Source: Wurfbainia villosa (Eukaryota; Streptophyta; Magnoliopsida; Zingiberales; Zingiberaceae). From it: 64,000 bases of DNA. The notes under the pieces are model-generated. The model saw only the letters and a list, made by a program, of their open reading frames with translations. It was not told where the DNA came from and ran no database searches. Where the stretch lies: contig CM045993.1 of NCBI GenBank assembly GCA_025175895.1, positions 59,648,621 to 59,712,620 on the forward strand, read 5' to 3'. Both the position numbers and the translations under genes were made by a program. Below are positions 22,080-32,500 of the stretch, one piece after another (position 1 is the stretch's first letter; every line of letters begins with the position of its first letter).

Positions 22080-23801
22080 ATGGCCGGCTCAAACATCCAT
22101 CCACCGAAGTTCGATGGCGAATTCGCTTGGTGGAAGAAGCGAATGGAGGTATTCTTCGAAACCGACTTTGAAATTCTATTAATAATGGAAAACGGTTTCG
22201 AGTTGCCTAGGAACGAGGATGGGGAGCCATTGGAGAAATCGAGGTGGAGCAAAAGGAAAAAAGAAGAATACTTGGTAAATTTAAAGGCCAAGCACCACCT
22301 ATACAATGTCCTCCCTCAACAAGAAGTCAATAGGATAGGAGAGTGTGCTAGCGCCAAGGAAATGTGGGAGAAACTAATAGAAATCCATGAAGGCACATCC
22401 GAGGCAAAGCTAGCAAGGAGAGATGTCCTTCGCTCCCAATTGTCCAATATCAAACTCGAAAAGGGAGAGAAGGTAAAATCCCTACACTCTAGATTTAAGG
22501 AAATTCTAACCGGTTTAACAAGTGTAGGTGAAAAGCTTTCCAACCGGGATATGGTAATGAAGGCCATAGATGCCTTTCCCCGGTCCTCAAGATGGAGTTC
22601 CATGGTGGATTCATTTTACATCTCCAAGAACTTGGAAGTAAGTACCTTGGAGGAGTTCTTCTCAACCATGGAGCTCCACGAAACGAGGCTTGAAGGAATA
22701 CAAGAAGAGCCAAAAATCCAACCTTCAAGAGGAGTAGCTTTGATAGCGAACAAAGGGAAGAAGAAGATGGAAATCCCCTCCTCCTCATCCGATGAAGCCT
22801 CTACCTCCTCCATGGATAGCACGGAAGAAGCCTACATGGTAAGGAAGGTAAGGCGTGCATTTAAGAATCTTAGATTTGATAAATCTCATGATAGGAATAG
22901 AAGACCAAGGGGGAAGGTCATATGCTATAATTGCCAAGGAGAGGGACATATAAGGGATAATTGTCCCCTCCTAAACAAGAGCAAGGAAGAAAGGAAGAAG
23001 AAAGAAGAAAAGAAGAAGAAGAAGGGAAGTAAAAAGAAGGAAGAGGAGAAGAAGGCAAAAGGAAAAGGGAAGGCCATGGCACTCAAAGCCAAGACATGGG
23101 ATGACCTTGCCTCTTCATCCTCATCCGAAGAAGAAGAGCACGTCTACTCCAACCTAGCACTAATGGCTCTTCATGACTCGGATTGCTCCTCCTCCTCAAA
23201 TGAAGAATCAAGCACAAGTGGGGAGAGCTCAAATGAAGGGGGAGCTTCTACATCCTGCTCATCCGAAGAAGAAGAAGAGGATATGGAAACTATGGTAACG
23301 AATGCCTCTCCTAAGAAAATAGTTTCCATAATTTCTAGTTTTTCTATGGAGTTATTTGGCATGAAAAAGAAAAATAAAAGCATGCTTAATCAAATTAAGG
23401 ATTTAGAACAAAAACTAGAAAAAGCATGCTTAAAAGATAATGTTTCTTCTTGCCATGATGATGCATGCTCACATGACTATATGCCTTTGGATGTTAATGA
23501 TGCATGCATAGAGGAAAATAGGGCATTAAGGGAAAAGGTAGATTATTTAACCAAAGCCCTAGAGAAATTCACAATTGGCTCCAACACATTAAATATGATC
23601 ATAGGGAGCCAAAGAGCAAGTTTTAACAAAAAAGGCCTAGGATATAAGGAAAAGAAAAATGAAAAGGCCTACAAATGCCTAATAGCTAGGGGACAAGATA
23701 AAAAGAAATTAATTGCTAGAAAATGGATCCCCAAGGAATATCTAGTGAACCCAATAGGAAAGAACTTATTTTGGGTTCCAAAATCCATCCTTAAGAGTTA
23801 G
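22080..23801 (+). CDS. gag: Intact gag polyprotein of gag-only element G, 573 codons
   Basis: Uninterrupted from ATG 22080, 47 bp after the primer site. The N-terminal capsid-like domain (about residues 1-215) includes PKFDGEFAWWKKRMEVFF and the conserved KEMWEKLIEIHEGT. A CCHC zinc knuckle CYNCQGEGHIRDNC lies at residues 282-295 (22923-22964). A Lys/Glu-rich linker, acidic Ser-rich clusters (about 345-410) and a heptad-like coiled coil (about 425-505) follow. The C-terminus has the SQRASFNKKGLGY and WVPK motifs also seen in F and E. Such gags form the particle that packages element RNA. There is no pol downstream, so reverse transcription and integration would need enzymes in trans. This is the window's only clearly intact long gene. 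Confidence 0.93.
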   Translation: MAGSNIHPPKFDGEFAWWKKRMEVFFETDFEILLIMENGFELPRNEDGEPLEKSRWSKRKKEEYLVNLKAKHHLYNVLPQQEVNRIGECASAKEMWEKLIEIHEGTSEAKLARRDVLRSQLSNIKLEKGEKVKSLHSRFKEILTGLTSVGEKLSNRDMVMKAIDAFPRSSRWSSMVDSFYISKNLEVSTLEEFFSTMELHETRLEGIQEEPKIQPSRGVALIANKGKKKMEIPSSSSDEASTSSMDSTEEAYMVRKVRRAFKNLRFDKSHDRNRRPRGKVICYNCQGEGHIRDNCPLLNKSKEERKKKEEKKKKKGSKKKEEEKKAKGKGKAMALKAKTWDDLASSSSSEEEEHVYSNLALMALHDSDCSSSSNEESSTSGESSNEGGASTSCSSEEEEEDMETMVTNASPKKIVSIISSFSMELFGMKKKNKSMLNQIKDLEQKLEKACLKDNVSSCHDDACSHDYMPLDVNDACIEENRALREKVDYLTKALEKFTIGSNTLNMIIGSQRASFNKKGLGYKEKKNEKAYKCLIARGQDKKKLIARKWIPKEYLVNPIGKNLFWVPKSILKS

Positions 23802-25054
23802 AATAACCCTAGGGTAGTCAACCACATGGACCTAGCCTATATCATATTTTGGTTGACTTAGGATGACGGGACAACATTTTTTAGATAGTGTTGGGTGATG
23901 ATAACGTGCCCATAAATAGATAATATTGCTTAAATCATGATGATTAATGTAATTGCTATGTATGTGTGCAATCATGATTTATGATTTTGACATTTGGCAC
24001 ATTATCATGAGAAATAGGTTTAAATCATGCTTATCATAATATAATACCTAATGCATGATTATAATTTGATAAAAACATGAATTTCATGATCATAATGTGA
24101 AATTAATTCATATATGTCATTATGATCATGTAGGATGTTAGGTTGACACTTAACCATGATAGAATTGCATGAACATATTGGTTAAGTATATACAAATACC
24201 TCCTAGGATGCATCTCACACTCACCATAGGCTACCTTGATTTAAAACTTAGCATGAGTGAGATGTTAGGATGATACAAATGTCCACTAATGCCTATGGCA
24301 TTTAGATGGTCATTTAAAGTATCAAAATAGCAATAATAGACCAATCATGGGGAAGGCTTATGTTTAATTCATAGACATATTGCCCAAAGATCATGGTTGG
24401 ATATTTTATATGTTTTCAAAACAATTTCTTACTTTAAAATATATGTATTCATGTTTTGAAACAATTGGATGCAAGACTAGGTGTTAAAATGGATACTCTT
24501 ATGATCAAAAACCTAGTAGTTTTTAAAGCTTTTGGATTTTTGGAAAATACGTGGAAATATAATGATTTTTCATGAAAACATATTTTTCACTGATAGATAT
24601 ACTTAAAATAAATGTGTTCCCCAAATTTCATGATTTTTTGAATTTTCTAGACTTTTTAATGCATTTCTGAAATTCGGTCTGAAAATCAGAAAATCCCGAA
24701 ATTCACGTGCTAGTCGATTGTATCCGAACGATGTTGATGGCCCTGAATATCGGACGATGAGGATAAATTCCGATTTTTAATCAACTTGTGGTATTTTCTT
24801 TCTATTAGACTTGATGCCATGTGCTTTTAACTTAGTGATAATCTTTTTGATGGTGTCAAAGGGGGAGAAATGATTATGTTTAAGTTAATTATGATAGGGG
24901 GAGAAATTAAGGGAGAGGGGGAGTTTCATGGATTAAGGGGGAGTTGCATGTTGCTATATCATGATTATGTTTACATGCTTTCTTTCCTTTAAAATTTATA
25001 TCAAATGTTTTTACTTAACTTAAACGGATTGTCACACATCAAAAAGGGAGAGAT
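23802..25054 (+). other. Non-coding 3' region of element G with multiple purine tracts
   Basis: AT-rich sequence with no coding similarity, in the place where pol would be. Near the end are AAAGGGGGAGAAAT (about 24861), AGGGGGAGAAATT (about 24896), GAGAGGGGGAGT (about 24914), AAGGGGGAGTTG (about 24938) and AAAAAGGGAGAGAT (25041-25054), the last next to the 3' LTR and the likely plus-strand primer. Repeated purine tracts of this form are typical of SIRE-clade elements. Confidence 0.8.
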
Positions 25055-26239
25055 TGATAGGGCAATCTCTTGCCGTAATATGGTTTTGATGGTGTAGCAA
25101 AGAGTTTAAGTTAGTTTGATATGTTGATTTGATATGTGCGTTGAAGTCGTGCAGGACTTAGTAATTCGCACATGGAGCCATGGCGAGTTTCACATCTCAT
25201 GACTCGTGCCTTGAGTCGGTGAAGGATAGCTTTGCAGGCCGTGCGCTTGGAGCATCCAGAGGGGCCGGACGAGAGCTTGGAGTGGCCGGAGGAAGTAGAC
25301 TTGAGGCAAGAGAGGCGAAGAGCACCTGCGAGCCATGCGCTGATCTTTAGGGGCGTGGCATAAGCGAAGAGAACTTAGAAGCGAGGACTCCGAGGATGAG
25401 AGTGAGCGACTGTAACCCGGGAAGGGTAGCTCTTAGGTGAAACTTGGCCATTTGGCCAAGTGTCGGATGAGTTTTCGACACGGTCATTGCCATGTCATGG
25501 CGGTCATTCGCTCCCAATCGATGGGTCGATCGACTGGTCTAATGTGGCTGAATCAAGTTGATCGGATTATCGCATGGGCGGTGATGTAATCGATCGGCCG
25601 AGGGCGGCGATCGGTGATGTCCTTGTGCAGACGCAGAATGGAGTCAACCTCATTGAGGACTCGACTGGTTGACATCAGTCGACTGATGGGTGCCATCACG
25701 GACCGATATGCATCTGCTGGATAGTATCCAGCGTGGAAGCGGCCGTTATTGGGCAGCGGGTTACTACCGGGCCGATCGATGGATGCCATCAGTCGACTGC
25801 TCCTGTGTCAACGGGAAGAAACCCTCTTCCTCTATAAAAAGGAAGGGGATGGGGCTTTGGGGGGTTAATGCTTGAACGTCCAACTACTCCCAAAGTGCCC
25901 TAAACGATTTTCCACTCTTTTACTTGCTCTAATCTTCATTCCATTATAGAAGAGTGATCTTTGTGTAAAAGAGGTTACCTCCACCTAGCTTTGTGCAAAG
26001 GAGAGATCTAGTGGATAGATTTCGGAGTGATTCACCGTGGACGAATCGGATCGTGGATTAGCGGCGTAGCCGTGAACCACGTTACATCTCCGTGTTTGTA
26101 TTGTCTTTGTTTTATTTCTATTCGCTTGTCTTAGTTTATTGCTTCCGCTTGCGCTAACGTTTTGTAGACGAGCGAATTATGACATCCACCGAACGAGGGC
26201 TATTCACCCCCCCTCTAGCCGGCCAATCGATCTCCAACA
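25055..26239 (+). repeat. 3' LTR of element G
   Basis: 1185 bp, pair of 20876-22018. TATAAAA at 25833-25839; palindromic motifs near 25675 and 25790. The stretch 25220-25780 is peppered with short deletions relative to the 5' LTR, while flanking stretches are almost identical. Confidence 0.92.
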
Positions 26240-26244
26240 AGCGT

Positions 26245-27525
26245 GATCTTCTATTCAATAAACTATATAACCTAAAAATACAGGAACACGAGTCCTTGAT
26301 GCAACTCCACGCCCGTGTCCAAGACATAGTCAACAACCTACACGCAATCGGGCAAAAGGTCGAAAATCGTGACCTTATAAGGTATGTCCTAAACTCTTTT
26401 CCGAGGACTACCTTGTGGGCATCCATGGTCGATGCCTACAAGGTCTCCAAGGATCTTTCTAAACTTAGGTTAGATGAACTTTTTTCTGATTTCGAACTTC
26501 ATGAGCAGTCTAACTCGGAACACGAGAAGGGTATAGCACTTTTTGCAGGTTCGAGGAAGAAAACCACAAGCAAGCCACCCCCGAAGGAAGAAGAGGATGT
26601 GTCGGATTCGGAGGTCGACTCGGAAATGGAAGCCGAACTAGTCAACCTAGTTCGGAGGATAGTCAAGGGCCAAAAATGAGTCGTCACTCGACCCAACAAA
26701 GGTAAGCCTAAAAGTTCAAACATAAGATGTTATGAATGCAACAGGTTTGGACACATTAAGTCTGAGTGCCCAAAACTCAAGAGCAAGGCACCAAAACATA
26801 ATAAGGAACTCAACGCTACTTGGGAAGAAGCCTCCGAGGAAGAAGACAACGATCGAGTCCTTATGGCTAAACTGGTGGAATCGGAGACGGAGTTAGAACC
26901 AGAACCAGAATCAGAAACCGAAGACGAGTCGGACTACGAAACACTATTCAAGACAAGCCACGGATACGCATCCGGTTCAAAAGATACACTCAAGGTAAGT
27001 CGGTCTCTTATTACTACTCTTTATAGTGCAATTAAGTTTTTAAATAAAAAGTTAGCTAAGTCCGAGTCCAAGGTTGAGACCCTGGTTGAGGAAGTTAAAC
27101 TCCTCAAACACGAGGTCTCCCTAACCTCTTCGACTAGTCGAGTTCAAGAGAAGGACTCAACTCGAGTTGAAAAACTCGAAGTTGAGAACTCACTCTTGAA
27201 AAGTCAAGTCGAAGATCTTAGGAATACGTTGGAAAGGTTTACTTTGGGATCCAAAGGACTTGACCTCCTACTTGGATCGCAAAGGGCCGTGTACAACAAG
27301 GCCGGGCTAGAGTTTAGCTCAAACACGACCAATAAGTCGTATATGTCAATCGTAAGTAGACATAGAAAATGTGTCCAAGCATGGGTCCCTAAGACCACCT
27401 TGATTTCAAACTTAGGATCTAACCAGTACTGGGTTCTCAAGGACCAAATCCACTATGTGGAGAGACCGAATCGATTCAACGGTCCAGGGGGAGCTAGTAC
27501 GAAATTTGTTTGTGTTTTAACTTAG
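26245..27525 (+). pseudogene. gag: gag, C-terminal part, element F
   Basis: In frame with 20519-20875. It contains the rest of the capsid-like region, then a single stop TGA at 26677-26679, a CCHC knuckle CYECNRFGHIKSEC (26728-26769), an acidic Glu/Ser-rich segment (about 26870-26960), a coiled coil rich in Lys/Glu/Leu (about 27000-27240), and the closing motifs SQRAVYNKAGL and WVPKTTL. The stop at 27523-27525 ends gag. Apart from the one stop and the nested element G this gag is complete, at roughly 545 residues. Confidence 0.88.
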
Positions 27526-28108
27526 AAATTGCATGCTTAGGTTTTTATTTAGTTTGATTTTCCTTTTTAGAATGGTTAGATAGGACTATAACTCATCAAT
27601 ACTTGATAACATAGTACCAGGACGCAGCGAGATGATAGTACGCTAGGAAAGCGGAGTCTTGTGTATTCGGGCTAGATAAGGCGTATCTAGTTTGGTGCAC
27701 TTGACCGAGCGGAACTAGCTGAAGCTACCTCGCCGTATCCTAGACTAGTTAGACCAAGAAGTGGTCTTAGGTGAGTCAAGTCTCTATTTTCTTGAAAATG
27801 GCTTTGTCTAAGGAAGTGGTCGTTGTTCCGATCAAAGAAGGCCTCTGTGCCTCGCCATGACCTAGAAGCCATGATCTTGACAAGGTGACTTGATGAGCCT
27901 AAGGTCAAATCCGAATCTAACGCAAGATTGACAAGTGTTTAAGTCATTAAACTTAATTCAACTAAAAAATTGGAAGTCATCTCACAAGAACATATAGGAT
28001 TAACATGTTTGATCATATAGACATGGGTGAGATGATTTAGGTTAATAATCTTCAACCAATTTTTAATAAATCCAATATCTGATCCAACTACCTTGCGTGT
28101 AGGATCAA
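27526..28108 (+). other. Spacer between gag and protease of element F, conserved in E
   Basis: About 580 bp without a convincing reading frame. The first roughly 350 bp (from TTTTAGAATGGTTAGATAGG at about 27565) are closely similar to E 51222-51560, although E has lost pol. It contains the hairpin AGACCA...TGGTCT, kept in both copies with a one-base loop change. A cis-acting RNA role is possible. A TAG in the protease frame at 28100-28102 shows that gag and protease are not in one open frame in this copy. Confidence 0.6.
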
Positions 28109-28243
28109 TGGATGTTGGATAGTGGTTGCTCTCGACACATGACCGGGGATCAACTCAAGTTTTCAAAGCTTCGATTCAAACGATAAGGATCGGTAGCCTT
28201 CGAAAATAACGGCAAGCTCAAAATCATCGGATCAGGTGATATT
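28109..28243 (+). pseudogene. pol: Protease (N-terminal part), element F
   Basis: Encodes WMLDSGCSRHMTGDQ, the aspartic protease signature of the SIRE/Maximus clade, with catalytic Asp at 28118-28120. A TAA follows about 20 codons on (after KLRFKR), so it is defective. The gene is cut at 28243 by element A2 and resumes at 47363 after the duplication ATATT, with the two halves in frame (IIGSGDI | ELNSNFVIQNVLLV). Confidence 0.85.
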
Positions 28244-30436
28244 TGTTAGTAATATATGAGAGATGTCCTAAGGCAATCGCCTTATGTATGAACCATTTAT
28301 ATGATAAATGAAGATTCACTATTTGAGTATACATGTTTTATGTATTTGATTGGATCTTAAACTCATTTACTGAATGCCCACGATACGATTCACAGCATGA
28401 GAGAATTTGTGATTGGATCACAACTAGTGAGTATCTCTACATGTGTAATTGTGATGTATCAGAATTATCCCTAGTCGATGAATTGATGGATTTGGACACC
28501 ATCAAATTCTGTCGAGACTAGCACGAGGTATACTCCTTGGTGTATCCAAGCAGCTGATTCTCACTGGCTGGAGACATAGTGATGTCCGGAGTTAATTGTG
28601 GATGCTAGTTATGGTAACTAGTTCATTGGAGTGACCAGCCGTAAGACTTCATATGGTTCTCTGCATATATAGATATGTCAATGAAGTTCTTACTGTGGCT
28701 TATGTGCGATGTTCCTTTAACTTGCGGTATTCAAGTCATCTTGATCATAGAGACTTATGCTTTGACATCTTAAGCAAGCATCTCTAAGGAGATGTGGATC
28801 CGGGATGATTTGGTATAAGTCAAAGTGATCGAAGGTGTTTGAATAGCCTATAAAGGATTCACCACTCCTTGCGAGGAGATGTATACCCATGGCCTCTCGT
28901 CGGATTGTTACTAAAGTCTTTGGCCAAAGCATTACATGTTTAGAGTAAGGTACTCTTCGATACATGTGGAGTAACTAGAATCCGTAGGACGAGGAAATGA
29001 TACTTGGGCTAGGTGTGACGTAGTCAGCCTAGTGGGGGCTGACACTATAGACCATGTCCTGAACCAAGTGGGTATAAGATGAGTGAAGGGAATGGGGCAC
29101 GAATCATTCGAGCTGCTGAAGGGTTTCAGAAATAGTTCTGGATCAACCGTTGATCTTTTCAGTTAATTGGGGATCATGATGTACTACTAGGTGCCACTCA
29201 TGATCGTTCTATAATTAATGGTTAATTATAGACGGCCAACATAAACCGAGAACCTATTTGGTCACACACACAACGAGCGTAATCCAAAGGATTTAAAACG
29301 AGCTTGAGAATGGGATTCTCAGACCGAGAGAAACTAGGTTTGGTTAGACCAAACATAAAGCGAGCATGAAATCGTTTCAGTCGCAATGGAAGCGTAGATG
29401 GGCCGAGTCTTATGAAGACGTAATGGATGAACCAAAATGGTTTGGTTCTAATCCAATGGAGGAGAATAAACCAAAGGATTTGGTTTATTTTAAACGAATG
29501 AACCAAAAGTTAGTTCGATTCGTTTTAACTTAAAATAAACCATCATGGTTTGGTTTATTTTAACTTATCTTAATGGAGCGGGTTAACGGGCCTAATGGTT
29601 ATGATCCAATAACCATTAAGAGAATTAGTTCTCTATAAAAGAGGGCTTAAGGGATCATTAAGCCCTAATCCAAAACCCTAGCTTGGAGTTGCCGCCCAAC
29701 CTTCATTGCCGCCAAACCTACATTGCCGCCCAGCTTGTTGTGCCGCCGTCCAGCTCCTTGCTGGCGACCAAGCTTTAGCCGGTGATCCTCCGGCGACCCT
29801 CCGGTGATCTCCTATAGGTTTGGCATCAAGGTGAGCCTTTTCTTCCCGTGGTTGGCACCAAAGCTGTCCAGTTTTCTGGACAGCTTGTTCTCCTCTCGTC
29901 GGAGCGTCGTTTGGACGACGGTTAGAGCTCCGACAGAGGCTAACTTACTGGGGATTCGATCTCCGGTAATCCTCTGAGGTGGAGGACGAAGGATTCGTCA
30001 ATTGGTTGACGAATACCTCTCCGGAGAAGCGAGTTTTGAGAACTCGTATTAGGATCCGAATTTGGATTCGGATCGTGATCATCTCTCGATCACGTCGTCT
30101 TCAACACGAGGCTAGTAACCCATACGAAGACGAAGCTCGTGGCTTAGCGAAGTCATCCCGAGGAACTCGGCGTGGATACGGATAGAGACGATTCTAGCGA
30201 GGATCGTTCCGGTTGATGCCGTTCCCGCTACACGTCATACGAAAGGTATAACGTAGATAAATTTCCTTTTATTGCAAATTTAAATTTACGGTTATGTCTA
30301 CACTTGTTGTAATATGCATGCGTGTGTTGTGTGTGTTGTAATAAATGTAGATTTATTATTTTTATTGCTTCATTGTGTTCATGTTTACGAAAGCGTGAGC
30401 GAACACACACTGCCTTGTGATCTTAGGAAACCTTGA
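28244..30436 (+). repeat. 5' LTR of element A2
   Basis: About 2.19 kb. TATAAAA at 29634-29640. A perfect 10-bp inverted repeat, CTATAATTAA (29209-29218) with TTAATTATAG (29222-29231), is also found in the other A LTRs. The 3' end is abnormal: instead of GCCGGAAACCCAACA it reads CTTAGGAAACCTTGA, and the primer site reads TGTATCAGAGC (one G missing), so the exact LTR end is uncertain by a few bases. Confidence 0.9.
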
Positions 30437-31721
30437 TGTATCAGAGCCCAGGTTGTGTTTCGACATAATCGTAAAAATGGTTTTGCGATAGTCATAATGT
30501 ATTTCTAGAAATTTTCTAATTTTGGAAATTTAGAAGTATTTATGGAAATTTTTCAATTTTGGAAAGTCTAGAAGTATTTATGGAAATCTTCCACTTTTGG
30601 AAAGTTGGAAGTATTTATGGAAATTGATATTTTCATAAATAAAATATTTGATTAGATTCTGAAAATTTGTTTCCTAATTTAATCATGATTTGATTTGGGA
30701 AATCAAATCTTAAAATATTTTATTTCCATAAGTAGTTTTAATGATTTAGGAAATTGGTTTCCTAAATAGATTTTCCTTAATCAAATAATTCCATGAATAA
30801 AATATGTGATTAGATTTGGAAATTTGTTTACTAATTTAATTTTGATTTGATTTGGAGAATCAAATCTTAAACATATTTTATTTCCATAAATAGTTATGAC
30901 ATATAAGGAAATATATACATGACATAATTGTATGCCATGTAATTGCATTAGATGCATAACATTATGCCATGCGTGTCGTGACATGTAGATGTATGCCATG
31001 TATGTCATGCCATGTAGATAATAGTTATTTGCATGCAAAGAGGATGAGACATAAAACCCTTAAACAATATTAAAGCCTACACCTTCCATTGATATGGTTA
31101 GAACCAGAGTTCCGTTTCTTGTTTGGGTTGTTGGACTCTCTCCAAGCCCGGCTCGAACCCGAACATGTTCAAACCATGGAATAGTTTAATACTAATATGG
31201 TAAGAGTCAGAGGTCAATCGTTAGCTTTGGTTGTTGGACTCTCTCCAAGCTGGGCTAATTGGTTGAATGCGCTCTAACCATATTAAAACTATTTCTCGAT
31301 TAATGGGTTGGCTTTAACCTAGAGCATCGCCTTGTTGGACTCTCTCCAAGGTCGATGTAAAGGGAGGTTAAGTTGGGTGCTATGCATATGATGCATACTT
31401 GTTAATGTGTTAACAACCCAACGTATGTGTGAACATTCAATTAGTTGATAGCACATTGTGATAGTTGCATATACGTGATATGCAATCGGTATAGATGATA
31501 CCTACTGTCGTAGTTATGAATGGCTTGTTGGACTCTCTCCAAGGTTATTCATAACTATGATGGATATCAACCCATTCGGAGATGGACCTACGATCTCCCG
31601 AAGTGATTTTGGGGTTTTTGAAATTCGAAAAATGAATGGGATTTATAAATGTATATTGATGCATTTTAAAATCATTTTCTCATATATGCTCGTTTTGTAT
31701 TTCTAGGTCAATAAATTGATC
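30437..31721 (+). other. Untranslated leader of element A2
   Basis: About 1.3 kb with no coding. The first part (about 30480-30900) is AT-rich with three tandem units of about 45 bp around GAAGTATTTATGGAAAT and several short perfect hairpins such as GATTTGATTT-GGG-AAATCAAATC. The second part holds the four-hairpin array described separately. Gag starts at 31722, just after a CT-rich stretch ending TTTCTAG. Confidence 0.8.
31121..31560 (+). other. Four-hairpin array with a shared 19-nt motif in the A2 leader
   Basis: TTGTTGGACTCTCTCCAAG occurs at 31128-31146, 31231-31249, 31332-31350 and 31525-31543. Inside it TTGG pairs with CCAA around ACTCTCT. Flanks pair differently for each copy: GGG/CCC and outward for copy 1, TTAGC/GCTAA for copy 2, CATCG/CGATG with CC/GG for copy 3, and an 11-bp TAGTTATGAAT/ATTCATAACTA for copy 4. 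The array recurs in A3 (39453, 39556, 39655, 39845) and on the minus strand in A4 (58680, 58873, 58970, 59070). Constant motif with varying but paired stems is what a selected RNA structure would look like. Confidence 0.8.
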
Positions 31722-32500
31722 ATGAAGTCTTTGAATTTGCGCACTATTTTGGATTCGAACAAATTGACTGGGCCTAACTTCCTGGACTGACTTAGAAACC
31801 TGAGAATTGTTCTCAAGGCGGAAAAGCTTGCATATGTCCTTGAAGAGCCTCTTCCTGACCATCCTAAGGACGATGCAACTCCAGACCAAATGTTGGTCTA
31901 TCAGAAGCATGTGGCAGATTCTGAGCTGGCGAGTTGCATCATGCTAGCGGCGATGGTACCTGAGCTGCAAAAGCAGCATGAGCATATGGATGCTAATACT
32001 ATAGTCTTCCATCTTCATGAGTTGTTCGATGAGCAAGCGAGATCCGAAAGGTTCGAGGTCTCTAGGCTCCTCTTCACCACGAAGATGCAAGAAGGTTCAT
32101 CTGTAGTGCAGTTTGTTCTAAAGATGAACGGGTACATCGAGCGGCTAGCAACCCTCGGTTTTGTGATGGATCATGAGTTAAGTATTGACTTAATTCTGCA
32201 TTGTTTGCCCAAGAGTTTCTCACAATTTGTGATGAACTATCGGATGAACAAATTAGAATCCACCATTCCCGAGCTCCTCAATATGCTGAAGACTGTGGAG
32301 CCTTCTATGAAGCATGAGGAGAAGGCGGTTCTGTTAGTTGATTCCTCAAAGAAAGGTTCTAAGAGGAAGGCAAAAGAACAGAAGAAAGGAAAGAAGAAAA
32401 AGGCAAAGAAGGCAGAACCAGCGCAAAAGGGCACTTGCCATCACTGTGGCAAGGAAGGCCACTGGCGAAGAAACTGCAAGATTTTATCTTGAGTCCATGA
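31722..32500 (+). pseudogene. gag: gag, element A2
   Basis: Starts at ATG 31722; a Trp codon in the FLDWL motif is TGA at 31788-31790, stopping translation after 22 codons. The frame is otherwise open to a one-base insertion at about 32480, just after an intact CCHC knuckle CHHCGKEGHWRRNC (32436-32477). Sequence is close to A1 gag. Translation could reinitiate downstream, but no full-length product is possible. Confidence 0.9.

Larger units (their letters stand above)
20876..26239 (+). mobile_element. Gag-only LTR element G inserted in F gag
   Basis: TG...CA element with perfect duplication AGCGT (20871-20875 and 26240-26244), LTRs of 1143 and 1185 bp, a perfect tRNA-Met primer site, one long gag ORF, about 1.25 kb of non-coding DNA, several purine tracts and a 3' LTR. 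No protease, integrase, reverse transcriptase or RNase H is present, so it fits the non-autonomous TR-GAG class. Its intact gag contrasts with the decayed elements around it. The LTR family is distinct from F/E although the layout is alike. Confidence 0.94.

Noticed and set aside
31128..31543. CRISPR-like array from the regularly repeated 19-nt motif
   Set aside because: Spacing is unequal, there are only four copies, they lie in a plant retrotransposon leader, and no cas genes are present.
31690..31722. Spliced leader: TTTGTATTTCTAG before gag looks like a 3' splice site
   Set aside because: A single acceptor-like string is weak evidence and no matching donor can be fixed without transcript data.
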